Shown piece by piece: positions 34,101 to 45,740 of a DNA stretch of 64,000 nucleotides. The position numbers and the translations under genes were made by a program. Source of the stretch: Arenicola marina (taxonomy: Eukaryota; Annelida; Polychaeta; Arenicolidae); contig OZ025252.1 in NCBI GenBank assembly GCA_964019135.1, positions 44,180,959 to 44,244,958 of the forward strand, written 5' to 3'. The notes under the pieces are model-generated. The model was not told the DNA's origin. It worked only from the letters and a program-made list of their open reading frames with translations, and searched no databases. Every line of letters starts with the position of its first letter. Positions within the stretch are counted from its first letter, which is position 1.

Positions 34101-37100
34101 GCAGCTCCTCATTGCGCCTTGTTTTCCTGTCTCCAGGCAACCGACGAGAAGCGCTGGATGGGAACGACCGCGGCGTGCTCATGTGGGACCCTGCTATCAT
34201 GGAGGACATCACTGAAGACGAAGGTATGTGTCGCCATGCCAACCGCGTTGGCGTCGCCATGGCAACCTCGTTTGCGTCGTGCGTTATTACACCTTTTTAT
34301 AGGTACATTCTGGCGTCATGGTTCCGTAAGAAACTGTTGTCTCCCCCCCTCGCCGCGTAAAGACCCTCTCCCGTTCGTCGCATGGTAGAAACACTCTGGT
34401 ACGTGAGATTGAGCCAACTGGAATTACTTTGAGTTTCTATGGTCATAAAGCCTTGCTGAGGCAGGTCTCAATTAGTTGATCAGTGTAATGTCCTTCTTTG
34501 GACATTCACAAAACATTTCCTTTGTCACTATATGACGTCACGACATGGTCTTGTCATCACTACTTGCAGTGCAATATTACCAGGACTTCGCCTGCTGCGC
34601 TGCCATCCCTGGCAATGGAACCAACAAAGAATACGCGCTGCATCTCCTGCAACAGTGCAAAGGACATATCAAGGTAGCAGATGTTTAATCTCTTGCCAAT
34701 CATGTGCAGTTCGGTGACAGCTCACATCTCACAGAGCAAACTATTGTTTTAAACAGAGAAACCTGACACAGAGTCTTTCACCCAAACATTTCATGACGTT
34801 CTGGTTAAGGCAAATGGTTTCATTGATAGGTTTGTCATCTGTCCTTCAACAAGACAAACACTTGGGATATTGGCTTCGAACCCATTGATTGAATGGCATG
34901 TTTAATTAGCAGGATCTGCCATTTTATATATTTTCTGTGGTTGGGTGTATATACCATAGCATAGCGAGAATGCGCAACAGCTGTAGCGTGTTGACAAATA
35001 GTTCGTTCTCATTGTCTGACTGACAGCCGAGTTAAGTATATACCATGCCATACAGTAGTAGAAACTAGGCGTATATTTGTAATCATCTCAAGCATACGGA
35101 TTATATGATCATAATGTAATATTAATAGTACGTACCAATAATGTAATGCATTATGATCTATGTTAATAATCAGTGTGTTAATCACGTTCTTATTTGCGTT
35201 GCAGAAAGCCATGTTAAAGCTGATGCAGGGTGAACCTCGGATATCCAGACACAACACCATGGCTACCTACAAATATGACGGTCAGTACGGTAACTGAGTA
35301 CATGATTACCGTTAAACAAACCCCAGCGGATGCTTACTCAGTGCGCAAGTTCTATGAAACATTATTTTCATTATCACATTTGATTTCAATACTAACGCGT
35401 ATGTGTAAATATTCGGACAATCTTTAAATATATTAGGGTAAGTTTTCGGTCAGGGGAAATACTTATTTTTGTTTAGTATTGTCCGATTAATTACTTGAAA
35501 TACCATAGTGCAGTTAGTATGATAACTTATTATATAATTGAAATACCGGTTATAGAAGTCGCTGTACGGTACCAGTGTCGCTGTACGGTGCCGGTGTCGC
35601 TGTACGTTGCCAGTGTCGCTGTACGGTGCCAGTGTCGCTGTACGGTGCCAGTGTCGCTGTACGGTGCCAGTGTCGCTGTACGGTGCCAATGTCGCTGTAC
35701 GGTGCCAGTGTCGCTGTACGGTGCCAGTGTCGCTGTACGGTGCCAGTGTCGCTGTACGGTGCCAATGTCGCTGTACGGTGCCAGTGTCGCTGTACGGTGC
35801 CAGTGTCGCTGTACGGTGCCAGTGTCGCTGTACGGTGCCAGTGTCGTTGTACGGTGCCATTGTCGCTGTCCTGCTGGTATTGACGGCTCGGATGTATCAT
35901 GACGTCCTCCTTACTTCACAGAATGTGACTCCTGGACGTCGGAGGAGGTCGAGAGTTATCATCAGGGACTCATCAAGTGTGACAAAGACTTCTTTAACAT
36001 TGCTCGGGAGGTAAGCGCTACCCATGTAGCTAGGTGTCCGTTAGGTAGCCTAAATCCTGGACACAAGTCACGTAACGAAACCAGTTTCTTTTCGTTTCAA
36101 TTAAAGCCTTATTCTGGGCGAATAAGACTAACATTTGATAAGAAATGATTGCAGCAAGTGTTATTTACGCAACTATTGGAGACCCCCCCCCCCCTCCGCC
36201 TGATTTTGAACAACATTTGAATTGTTACAACGGAAAACGCACGCACAGACACCATTTTGCACGAATTTCTGAAAAATTACGGTAAGGGCCAAAGTTTTAA
36301 TCTGTTAACACAATGCCATTATTTTAACCTGCAGGTTGGTACAAAGACTGTGAAGCAGTGTGTTCAATTCTACTATCTGTGGAAGAAGGTCTGCGCGGAC
36401 GAATACCGCAAGCTGCGCATCCTTCGGCGCAAGCGAGAACAGGACGAGCTCTACAATCTGCGGTCGCGCAATGCGCAGGCGCAAGCTTCAGGCGCCGAAC
36501 AACCACCGGAGAAGTGCAATGGATACCCTTCCCCCAACGGCGACGAGGTAGGGGGTGTGGGTGTGGGTGCGGCGCCGAGGTAGGGGGTGTGGGTGTGGGT
36601 GCGGCGCCGAGGTAGGGGGTGTGGGTGTGGGTGCGGCGCCGAGGTAGGGGGTGTGGGTGTGGGTGCGGCGCCGAGGTAGGGGGTGTGGGTGTGGGTGCGC
36701 CGTCTCCGTGTTGTTATCCTAAAGCTGAACCCGAGCGGTTATCGTGTGTTGTTGATGATACATGTATGTTTTACTTCACATCGCGTCACTTGCTGTACGA
36801 CTTATGACATGATGTACGCATGTGTAGGGGGAATTAGTTTGATTACAAACTGCGCCATAATGATACATGGAGAAATACTGGTTACTGAAATTGATATCTT
36901 AGACGAAGAGAACTCTGCAATGCTCTAATTACTGTGTTACCTATCTCTTCTCCGTAAAAACAATATGTTTTTTTCCAATGTGAACAGATACCTAAATATG
37001 ATTTGTTTTGCCTCTGACCTTGCAGGATCATCACGACAATGCGGCTTTTCACTGTGATTACCCCGGGTGCACGGCGGTAAGGGCATGGCTTGTGTTAGGT

Positions 37101-37943
37101 CGCTGGTTTACAAGCTAATGTTCGACAGAATAAACTGGCCGGGCAAAATGTACAACTTAAGCAACATTAGATCATGGCATCATGGTGTGCATCTGTTTTC
37201 TAAGTCTGACAGTTAAAACATTTGATCCATCATGATAATCTATAGCTTGCAATGTATGGCATATTTATGTTCTGAACTAATATTTCTTACTTCACTTTAA
37301 TAATTGTGTCGTTTGGCTCTTTCAGACGTTCAACTCCAAACAGGCTCTAAATGGCCATATACGTATCCATGGCGGTAGTTATGGTAACCGGACGCGCGAG
37401 AATAGCCCGAAGCCCAGCAACGGCCGCGCCACTCCCTCGCCGGGTCCTCCTTCCAACAAGTCTGATGAAACTGAGGAAGGAGTGTACACGTGTAAAATAT
37501 GTGGAAAGTGAGGATTGTTCCCATACTTGATCTGAAATCAGTTCTCTGTCTGAATGTTCTAAAGAATATAATAATTCATATTTATCCTGCAATATAGGTC
37601 ATTCTGTGGTATTTTTCATCAAGCGTCGATTCATTTCGGGGAAAAAATACTTATAAAAACTGTCGGTATCTCACCAAAATGCTCGTATATTTAGGAATTG
37701 TGAAATGTTAATGTGCAAATATTTATGTAGCTTCATTTTTCATTTAGCTTCATATAATATGCCTCCACTACGCCCTGTTCGCCTAACTCTTAGTGTTTAA
37801 TGAAGATGCACGAACCTGACCTGTATATCTTAACTCTCCGCAGAGTCTTCACAAAGATAAAGAGTCGCTGTGCGCACATGAAAAGTCACAAACAGGCCGA
37901 TAACGCCGACAGGAGTCGCTCCCTGTACGACGAGAATGGATGA
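22184..37943 (+). CDS. ELM2-SANT-C2H2 corepressor subunit (ZNF541/TRERF1/MIDEAS family)
   Basis: Members scaffold class I histone deacetylases: ELM2 plus SANT recruit HDAC1/2. Recognised exons: 22184-23099 (305 codons, low complexity, Pro/His/Gly/Met-rich), 32234-32283, 34137-34223, 34570-34673, 35205-35280, 35922-36010, 36335-36547, 37026-37076, 37326-37507, 37844-37943 (stop TGA). From 32234 on, all phases join into 316 codons. ELM2 begins [13 protein letters not shown] and ends with [22 protein letters not shown] is [19 protein letters not shown] to [13 protein letters not shown]. Two C2H2 fingers follow: [20 protein letters not shown] with HIRIH, split by an intron, and [20 protein letters not shown] with KSH. 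The fingers favour ZNF541/TRERF1 over MIDEAS. Exon 22184-23099 ends in phase 1 but 32234 needs phase 2, so at least one exon in the 9-kb intron is missing from this model; that link is inferred from strand and spacing. Confidence 0.85.
24310..24666 (+). CDS. Uncharacterised open frame, possible exon
   Basis: A GC-rich plus-strand frame with no stop includes [19 protein letters not shown] and a Pro/Gly-rich stretch ending [11 protein letters not shown] near 24660. The composition resembles the Pro/Gly/His-rich 22184 exon, so it could be the missing middle exon of the ELM2-SANT gene. I could not place a clean acceptor in the right phase, and the frame runs on into simple sequence. No domain is recognised. 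Confidence 0.2.
24750..24904 (+). repeat. Homopyrimidine tract (CCCTTCC-type), about 150 bp
   Basis: The plus strand is almost purely C and T from about 24750 to 24904, built on CTCCTTCCCATCCCCCTTCC units. Such mirror-like polypurine.polypyrimidine DNA can form triplex (H-DNA). Confidence 0.85.
24964..25891. mobile_element. 928-bp TIR DNA transposon with 8-bp target duplication
   Basis: Both ends begin GGCTTAGTGTAAAAGACGAA and match perfectly for 26 bp (24964-24989 and the complement of 25866-25891). Perfect 8-bp direct repeats TGCAGGTC flank it (24956-24963 and 25892-25899). An 8-bp duplication fits hAT, P or Merlin-type transposases; the GG start is closest to Merlin, but this is not decided. 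The interior carries degenerate CCCTAA-type repeats (about 25150-25265) and the opposite-strand TTAGGG-like repeats (about 25290-25490). No transposase is visible, so it is non-autonomous. It lies in the 9-kb intron of the ELM2-SANT gene. Confidence 0.85.
28481..28504. repeat. (AT)12 microsatellite
   Basis: Uninterrupted AT dinucleotides. The neighbouring block 27800-28450 is GC-rich with many CpGs and a G13 run at 27999-28011; it could be a CpG island inside the intron. Confidence 0.9.
29623..29892 (-). CDS. Uncharacterised minus-strand open frame in the intron
   Basis: About 90 codons are open with a fairly even codon choice, including [18 protein letters not shown] and ending [11 protein letters not shown] before a stop. 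It opens at TTG, and the first in-frame ATG is internal. I do not recognise the product. It may be chance, an exon of an unseen gene, or a transposon fragment. Confidence 0.15.
   Translation of the reverse strand: MRIASNGEGAWAPTGSSETFHIHSRAITERLKVVNNGTQRMILTEVRRKRGPSKQTKDSPKAGVAFDLQCMTIFRFMYCNGVLLPTAKS
30430..31285. repeat. 41-bp minisatellite flanked by 68-bp direct repeats
   Basis: Five units of CATCATGATGTACATGGGTA followed by GCGC and a C-run of varying length start at 30499, 30539, 30581, 30623 and 30664. Two more lie at 31199 and 31238. A 68-bp sequence starting ACAGTCTGGTAAGCG and ending GTTTGTTGTG occurs on each side of the five-unit block (about 30430-30497 and 30688-30755). Confidence 0.85.
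31286..31372 (+). mobile_element. tRNA-derived SINE head, cut by an assembly gap
   Basis: An A-box-like TGGTGTAGTGGTTAGCGC and a B-box GGTTCGAATCC are correctly spaced, and the T arm pairs with one mismatch. The acceptor stem does not pair, so this is a SINE promoter region rather than a working tRNA gene. Its 3' body enters the N run. Confidence 0.65.
31373..31572. other. Assembly gap (200 N)
   Basis: Exactly 200 N bases, probably a placeholder length. It lies in the intron before the first ELM2 exon and could hide an exon or a longer SINE or minisatellite block. Confidence 0.99.
33150..33400. other. GC-rich block inside the ELM2 intron
   Basis: About 250 bp with many CpGs (for example GTCGTTACGCGGCCATGAAA) stands out from its AT-rich surroundings between the exons ending at 32283 and starting at 34137. 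The frame across it has no recognised domain. A regulatory element is possible. Confidence 0.25.
35560..35875. repeat. 19-bp minisatellite, about 16 units
   Basis: The unit is GTGTCGCTGTACGGTGCCA (19 bp) with few changes. It fills much of the intron between two exons of the ELM2-SANT gene and ends about 47 bp before the acceptor of the 35922 exon. As 19 is not a multiple of three, all six frames stay open, so the frames here are artefacts. Confidence 0.95.
36548..36698 (+). repeat. 32-bp minisatellite that repeats a splice donor
   Basis: Units start at 36548, 36580, 36612, 36644 and 36676 and read GTAGGGGGTGTGGGTGTGGG then TGCGGCGCCGAG. The first unit begins exactly at the donor of the 36335-36547 exon (GAG then GTAGGG), and each later unit recreates GAG/GTAGGG. 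Four further donor-like sites are therefore present. Reading past the first donor adds [11 protein letters not shown] and then meets a stop. Confidence 0.95.
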
Positions 37944-40900
37944 GAGTGCCGAGGATTAGGAAATTATAGGGCGGCGTCGCGTGCATTTATAGCTCTGATG
38001 ACTGCAACAAGTGAAGCGATGAGAGAGAAGATAGTGGACTTCTCTTTAAAGGAAATATCACCGATGTATCTTATATCTGGTATTGGTATTTGTGAGCTTC
38101 TAGTTGTTACGATGTGACACAAAAGCATGACAAAGGATCCGGAACCGAATCATGGGTCAGTTTATATTTTGCCAGCGTTGACAAAAAACTGAAGCCGACT
38201 CATACGTCGGTTCATTTTGTATACTTTAGCTGACAACGGAGCCGCGTCACGAGGCAATTTGTTTGGCGAGCGTTGACAACGGATCGGGAGCCGCATCATG
38301 GCCAGGATTGGGTTGTGAGCGTTTTGCCAGCACCCACGTTAGCTCTGTCAGACACGACATGTGTGGATATTGCTGTGGCAGGACGCGGCTATTTATAGAA
38401 CGTCGCTGGTTCGAGCGACGGCAGTAGGGTGATCTGACGTTTATACCAGTGACTGAATACGGATTTTCTTGGGGGTGACTGGATTCATCGCCTGCGGAAA
38501 CGCCGACAAGACTGCTGTTGTTTTATAGATAATGAAGCCTTAATGGAGAGCTGTTTACAGTGATTTCGCCTGCACGCTTCCCGCGAGGATTGTGCGCTCA
38601 GTCTGCTAGGTCGCGCTCTGCAAATATAAACAAGAATCCTTCTGTATAGGGCGGTATATATAGTGCTATGGTATCTGGTATTATTTGTCTGTGCCCCAGG
38701 TATATTTCTCCGGCGAAGTTGTTCCTTATACATAGTACATGGAACCTGTCCCGCAAAGAAACCTACTGATACATAAAATGTGTATATCTATTTTTGTAAA
38801 AGTATTCTATGGTCGACCTGTATTGAGATAGTCCGAGCATTAGTTTTCACGTTGTTTCCTGGTGTGTTTTCGATGGAGCTGTACATTGCGAGTACTTCGC
38901 GTTCTTTGTGCTTTGCTGGCAAGACCAGGCCTGGTGACAAAGGAATCTTTTTGCTGTCGAGTGCGAAAGGGAAATTGAAGCCGAAGCGAAGAAGCAGCGA
39001 CCAGATAGTGTAGTATTTTGATGCTCTACATCTTTGTACCTAGTTCATGCCAAATGACTTACGTAGTATCTCCAGAATGTAAAACGCAAGGACCAATGAG
39101 AATGCGTAACAATTTTGTACGTTATTGTTGGATATGTAACTGGCTTACATAAAATATATAGATATTTGTACAGAATTCGAGCTCTCCAACGCTTGGTCCA
39201 GCTCGTTTTGATGAAGGACTTCAAGGGGCTCAACACAACGTTACTGCACCCAATGACCTATACCATCGCTTCACTAATGCACCAGCATTTGCGCGCTTTC
39301 AGTACTTAATTTACTAACTTATCTGGAAGTAAATATAAAATAATTGAAGTTATTTTAAAATCTAGCTAAGCTTTTATATTCCTGGGTCCATTTAGTGAAG
39401 TGTCAAAACACAGTTCTCGTCACATGTCAAAAGAAACACGATTGGGAAAGAACGATCGCACAGGTCATTGGGTGGAGAAATTATCTGTTACGGCATCTTT
39501 AAATGTTGTTAGAATATTTCTGCGTCTGTAATATCGTTAAGAGAGAACCGTTCTATGTGCCATGTGTCTTCTTGTCTTCTACTCTTTGTCTGTTTGTTGT
39601 GTATTTCAATGGAGTGAATTTTTCATCTGTGTACATGTGTTATTCCTTACATATCTCCAGAGGTGCACAGGTTGCAAACTCTTGAAAGTGCTTTAAAGCG
39701 ACAAACGTCAAATCATTTGTCGATTGGTTTCTAGCATCCTGTGCAGATTGTCCCGTAGTGGGAGACTATCGGTTAGTAACCATCCCGAGGCAGTGACCGT
39801 AGCGACCTTGTGAACATCACCAGATCGTGTCTCTCTACAGGTCCAGACAGCCTTTCCGTGTGGCCCTGTGTCTACTGATGGGGGGGGCATTATGTATGTG
39901 GATCATGTTTATGTTGGCCTCCAAAGAAAATTCAGTCCCATGCAGCACGTCACGAGTTCATATATAGCCATGTCTCCCTATAGTAACTAGGCGGCCGGCT
40001 CAGGACGGCTTCGCCTGGTGTGGGTGTCACGCCAATAGATGAATGGTAGTTTCGATCTGTGTAACTTGGTTGGTTACACCCGAGTCCCACTGATTATGGC
40101 TGTGTCCCAGATCGGTTGCTTTATGTATCTCCACAAATAGCAATTTGTTATCTATCTTTTCTTGTCCATTTCGCCACGATCGGTCATCAAACGTTGCCAT
40201 ATCTGTTATTGTTTTTAAAACAAAGTTTGAATCTCTTATCACAGCCATACCTACTCGTTGGAGTCCCAACTTGTCTCATGTTTCTTGATGCCTTCCTTTA
40301 CGTAGTTGCACGTTCTTCGTGCTTCTGCTATTTAGTTGAGCCTTGAGAGTACGAATTGAAATTTTATATTGCATGGTGAATTTTTCGAAGTGTACCTTAT
40401 TTGCCGGGATTTTATCTTGTGTCTGATATATTCCTGTTTTAACTCTCTTTTTTTTCATTTGATGACTTCTGAATAAGTTATCAATATTTCATTACGACAT
40501 CGGGCTATCCTCTCTCGATTGCTTATGAAAATCTGTGCCATAATTTCATGATGTGAAAGAAACTGAGATAGATATAGTACAAGACGTGTGTGGCCATGAT
40601 AACAGGAAAAGTTACTTATCATTGATGCTCGGAAATGCTTTTAAGTCTGACTGGTACTGAAATGATTTTTTAAACTTTGTTTAAAGGTAATGCTTTAAGG
40701 CGCTCCTAAATTCAGTTGGCTATTTAGCATGCAAAACACTGCACTGGTTACTTACGGGTTTGCATATTATACTTAAAATGTTTACTTCAAGATATTAATC
40801 GACACCAACAAACAGATCTTAATGCTTGCCATTGCACCTTCAAATCTTGCTACTCTATTGCTTTATTGCGGTCCCAGTGAACATTTTGCTTTTCGTTGAA

Positions 40901-43121
40901 CGAAAGAGTGCAAAGTGTTGGAAAATTTGCGTACGACGTCTGGACAGTATGATAGAAATAATAGCTTTCAGCGTCCTTTTTTCTGGAATTGTACTAACCA
41001 TAATTGACATGTGCCATTCAGTGTGTACATAAATAGATATACAGATATGCGTTTTTAATGTTAAATCACAAATCTATCTACGATAGAATGTTATAATTCA
41101 GTTAGTCACCTGTGATAAGTTGCTTTGCTTTTGTCGTGTTTTATTTTTTTTGCAATATCCTTTGCCTAGACTCTGACTTGCGAACATTGAGTTCATACTG
41201 AAGACCGCACCGTCAATGACTTACATGTATTATCTTGCGAGGTTTACTTGGTGAACAATTCACGATGCCTAGGCTATGGGCTAATGAACGTGTAGAAATG
41301 ATATTTTTGTGCTTTAGGCCACTTTTGTGAGGGCTAACTTTTGCCAAGAAATTTTCCCGGGACAATGCAACTTGTGAAAATCACCTGTAGTCTGTCAGGA
41401 AGTTTTCGAAAGTTGATAAGCAAACCGGCTATGAATGGTTCTTGGAATTCCTTGTTTCATACGATGAAACGCCAAGGCCATGTTGCCGTTAAAGTAACTA
41501 CAATTGAGCACTGGTTATTTGTTTGCTTTATTCAAGTTCGACTTCATGGTACTAGCAGCACTCATTTAGCCCGGCAGACGATATATGCCGTGTTGCTTGC
41601 TGTAAGAGAGGCGGCCCTGCGAGTTATCTCAGAGTGGCTTTGTATGATGGTGTGATCTGGTCCTCGTACTTTTTCATTGCTGAAATATCCCGGTAAAACA
41701 AAAACCTGTTTCCCCTCATTGTGTGTTTGCTCAAATTTCTCTGGTGCGTGACGACCTCGGTGAAGTGTCGCCTGCGTGCGCAAATCGTATGTAAAGTGCT
41801 AATGATCACACGGATCACAATAGATTCAATACATTAGATTCAGCGCAAATGTAGCTACATGAGCCTACTGTACAAACACCGCGTTGACATATTCAGGAAC
41901 AGGTAACTTGTCCGGTACCGTTGGGACCTTGAATTCTATCCTTACCACCATACAGATAGATCCTTTGCTCCTGTCCAATGATGGTGGTTGTATGTTATGG
42001 GAACAATTCTGCGACAATTACTGTATTCCGGATTTGTACTGTAACACCATCATATGGAAAAGAGCGAAACAACAATGCCTGTCTGTATATATGGAAATGC
42101 AGGAACTATTGCATCCTGATAAAGTTATAACAGGTAAAGGCCCTGGGCTGTTAGCTTTCCTCCGCCTTTTTTTTCAAATGGTTTTGCCTTTGTTGCGAGT
42201 TATTATGTCTGAGTTTTATATGGCATAATTTCAGCGCAGATAGTGGTCCGGTACACGAATTTGAATAGACCATTTAGGAGGGCGCTTTGAGTGTGGTCTT
42301 CTTGTGGAGACATTCGTTCTGTATTCTATGACTAAACATGTTTTAACTTGGGTTCCCACTTGCTGACTGTCTCTTTCTTCACAAAGGCGGAGTGAAAGGT
42401 GAATCAGTGCTTCTATTTATGTTATAATTTAGAGTTACGATATCCCACGAAATCCATTTGTTGCAGTATGTTTAACGCATTCTCTATCATAATTCTAATC
42501 ATTATGTACATTTTATGCTGGTATTATATTCGGCTGCATGTAAAAACAATTTGTATAGGAGTGAGTGTCACTTCTGCATGGAGGCGACCTGTTGAAAGCT
42601 TCATCTTGTATTGTTTGGCATCTGTAGCTTTATGTTGTAAAGCGCAAATCGTGTGTGGTTGTAATGTAGCGTCAGACCGCCGATACAGCATGGTTGTAGT
42701 GTATACAGATTCTTTTATATTACCAGGCCATTCGAAAGTGTGAATTCAAAATTAGGTCAGTGCAGGTCATTCTGATGTATTTATTTTTTGTCTCGTAGCG
42801 GACAATAAACATTTTGTTCGTCTTTTATGTAAAACATTCTGGTAGACTGACATTTTGTGAACAGGTTCATCTAATATCCACAAATAAATAATGCCGAATC
42901 CGAAAAGCTGCAATGTATTTCGATACCGTCTGCTTATTGTCTACGAATCGTCAAATTTACTTCCGCTCGCCCGCCCGCGAGAGCGGCGTGCAGATTAAAT
43001 ATGGCGGATACGACTGGAACATTACTAGAACATTTCAACTACCCATAAACCTACTTGATCATGTGTTTTGAAGAAAGTCAATATGGGGAACGAGTAGTAA
43101 ATGGAAGCAGAATTCGATTAA
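37944..43121 (+). other. Probable 3' UTR or flank of the ELM2-SANT gene
   Basis: About 5 kb after the stop codon contains no TIR element, no tandem array and no convincing frame, unlike the rest of the window. An AATAAA signal lies at 42804-42809, followed by T/G-rich sequence. A long 3' UTR ending near 42.83 kb is plausible but not proven. Confidence 0.35.
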
Positions 43122-43523
43122 AGTTGCATATCGAGCTCTTTCCCGCCAAAACTAAATAGGGCAAAATACAAATAAGAATCTGTCCTTGAATCAAGATTTT
43201 TTTTTGTCGATACTCAACCCAAGCCACACTGCCGAATATAGTCTCTTAACCTTGCCCGTGATATCAATTTAGATCTACTACAAATTTTCAACTTAGTGGT
43301 AAACGTAATAAGGTTGTGTGATTCGCGATGTTTGTTATAAGTAGCAGGGCCGCGACAGAGTTCTGTGGTGTGTGGGGATAGACACGTTTGCCGCATCACA
43401 GCCAAAACGGCGATGTTTATCAGGTTTCTAAATTTAGAGAATGAACCAATCGACTTTTCTGCAAATGTTGATATAACTTTCGCCTGGGCTGAGTTTTGGC
43501 GGGAAAGAGCTCGATATGCAACT
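43122..43523 (+). mobile_element. TTAA-flanked MITE, copy 1 (402 bp)
   Basis: The ends are AGTTGCATATCGAGCTCTTT (then CCCGCCAAAACT) and its exact complement at the right. The left flank is TTAA (43118-43121) and the right flank TTCA (43524-43527), one base off. TTAA duplications fit piggyBac or Kolobok; the AGTTGC start is unlike the usual piggyBac CCC end, so a Kolobok-type MITE is likelier. Two relatives lie at 47183 and 57045. Confidence 0.85.
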
Positions 43524-44154
43524 TTCAAACAAAGGTGAACGCAACTGAGCCAGAATTTGTGAAGTATACACAATGAATTAACTGACATTATGCCGCTGCG
43601 AATTAAAAAAAACACCACTTCTTGTCTGCGGAATACTTTTAACTTTGCGTGCACACACAAAAAAAATCATGAAAATGGCATAAAACACCTACTCCAATAG
43701 TAACTTCAGTATGCTGGGTGCAGCATGCCAGTCAAAACGAATTCCAGAAATCCATAGTAAATATCAGAAAGGACACTTCAATCTTTGAAACGTTTCTTCA
43801 GGTTCACACAGGGAAACAATACTTGTCGGCATTTAACAGATTTTTCAACATCTTTCAAATTTTCCGACGAGGCTGGCGACGACCTACAAACATACGACGG
43901 AAGCGCCAAAAATTCTTGTAGATTTTTGTTTCAGTTTGCTTCCGATGGGCCTTTATCAGTCCTAAACTCGTTCACAGATATTCCTGCAAAAACTCAAGAC
44001 TAGACGATAATTCTGATAGGGCCAGTTCCCGGGCCAGTTATGACGAGAATATTATTGCGAATCTTGCGAAGGCTGTAATATTTAAGGGACAGCCGCGAAA
44101 CCTTTAAAATATATCTTAAATGTTTGCTGAATTAAATTATAGTACGAATGTTTA
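43524..44154. other. Intergenic stretch, nothing recognised
   Basis: This AT-rich sequence lies between a MITE and the inverted-array element. Short open frames at 43718-44003 show no known domain. Confidence 0.4.
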
Positions 44155-45462
44155 TTAGGGCCATGTAATTTGGCATTAAAACCGGGAAAAATATTACCAC
44201 GGGGAAAATTATTTGCACCAGGAAAATTATTTTCACCGAGATCGAATAAACGATTCAAACCGGGAAAAAAAAATTTCCACCGGGAATAAGCCATTTAAAC
44301 CGGGAATAAACTATTTAAACCGGGACTAAACTATTTAAACTGGGAATACACTGTTTTAACCGGGCATAAACTATTTTAACCAGAAATAATCTATTTAAGC
44401 CGGGAATAAACTATTTAAACCGGGAATACACTACTTTAACCGGAACTAAACTATTTAACCCGGGAATACACTATTTTAACCGGAAATAAACTATTTAAAC
44501 CGACAAACAAGTATTTTTTCCCTGACATACACCGGCCAGGGTACGCCGGCGTAAGTTCATAAACTAGCGGTCTCTCAAGTTATCGGACACGGAGGCGCAA
44601 AACATAATGGATGAAGAGAAAAGTAAGGATCTCAGTATGACTAAAACCCAAGTTAAAAGAAAATGACGCATAAGTTCCTCTCTTTTATATTGGCCATGAT
44701 CATTGTAATTAGGTATTTTATATTTAACGCCCTTCATTTCAGATTAGACTCGGACGTGAAACTTTATACCGATCTGTAAAACTTCTTTGATATATCAGTG
44801 CATCCGGGGCGTGTAAAATGACCACTTACACCGTCCCTCCCCCACTAGAGAACTTATCTGCTCAGTGTGAAAACGTGTCAACACATTGTTCCAGGTGAAC
44901 AGATTTGTTTTCCCGGTTTAAATAGTTTATTCCTGCTGGAAATAGTTTATCCCCGGGTGAAATTTTTTTGCGGTTCTTTGCCAAAGAGAGAAATATCAAG
45001 TTAATTGTGTCTTTTTTTATTCTGAACTACAGTTTCGAAAATATACTTGTAGTCAGTGCGGTAAGCCTGAAATATTTTCTATAATTGATCAGATTCTTTC
45101 ACAATCAATCAACTTCTTTACTTCAATTTGTTATCTTTTTGACATATATATCTGTATGGTTATGTTGATTGCTAAATAAAGCATTTCATAGAAAAAACGT
45201 GAAAAACATTATTCCCGGTTTAAATAGTTTATTCCTGTTGAAAATAATTTATCCCCGGCTTTTATAGTTCAGTCATTCCGGGTGAAAAACATTTTTTCCT
45301 GGTTGAAATAACCTTAGTTTATTCCCGGTGGAAATAATGTTTTCCCCGGTTTTCAGTCATTCCCGGTAAAAACGATTTTTTCCCGGTGGAAACAATTTTT
45401 GGCCGGTTTAGATGTTTAGTAAAAATTTTATCAAAATAAAATATATTGCTTGGCCCTGAAAA
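44155..45462. mobile_element. Element with inverted arrays of a 20-bp repeat (about 1.3 kb)
   Basis: From about 44175 to 44515 a unit near AACCGGGAATAAACTATTTA recurs roughly 15-18 times. From about 44905 to 45410 the same unit recurs in the opposite orientation. About 390 bp without the repeat separates the arms. The outer ends share AGGGCCA (44157 region) and TGGCCCT (45453 region), recalling the CAGGG ends of hAT elements. I found no clear target duplication. It looks like a foldback element with subterminal arrays. Confidence 0.55.
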
Positions 45463-45563
45463 GATCTAAAAGTATTCTCCTCATGAGACTTGGCCGCGTT
45501 CTATAAATTCTTTGGCCGCGTTTAGGCAGCGCCATTTATGGAAAGGCTGTAAATGCCACCTTC

Positions 45564-45740
45564 GCAAGGGGGCGCTTTGCATACCGGAAGCAACACGCTA
45601 TATCAGTAAAGGACTTCCGCCCAATTCAGTCGGCGAATTAATTTACGATTTTCTACTTTGATGCAAGGAAAAAGACTGCTGCGTATATGAACCGCTCAAG
45701 TTCAAACAATCTTATCACCCTGTGCAGTCCTGATCAGAAG
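45564..45740 (+). promoter_or_regulatory. Promoter region of the RBM4-like gene
   Basis: The stretch before the ATG at 45741 is GC-richer than its surroundings. It has a CTCF-like GCAAGGGGGCGCT (about 45565-45577) and an ETS-type ACCGGAAG (about 45584-45591), typical of TATA-less housekeeping promoters. The inference rests on motifs and position only. Confidence 0.4.

Noticed and set aside
35450-36014. Six-frame open reading across the 19-bp repeat
   Set aside because: The unit length is not a multiple of three and lacks stops in any phase, so all frames are open by construction.
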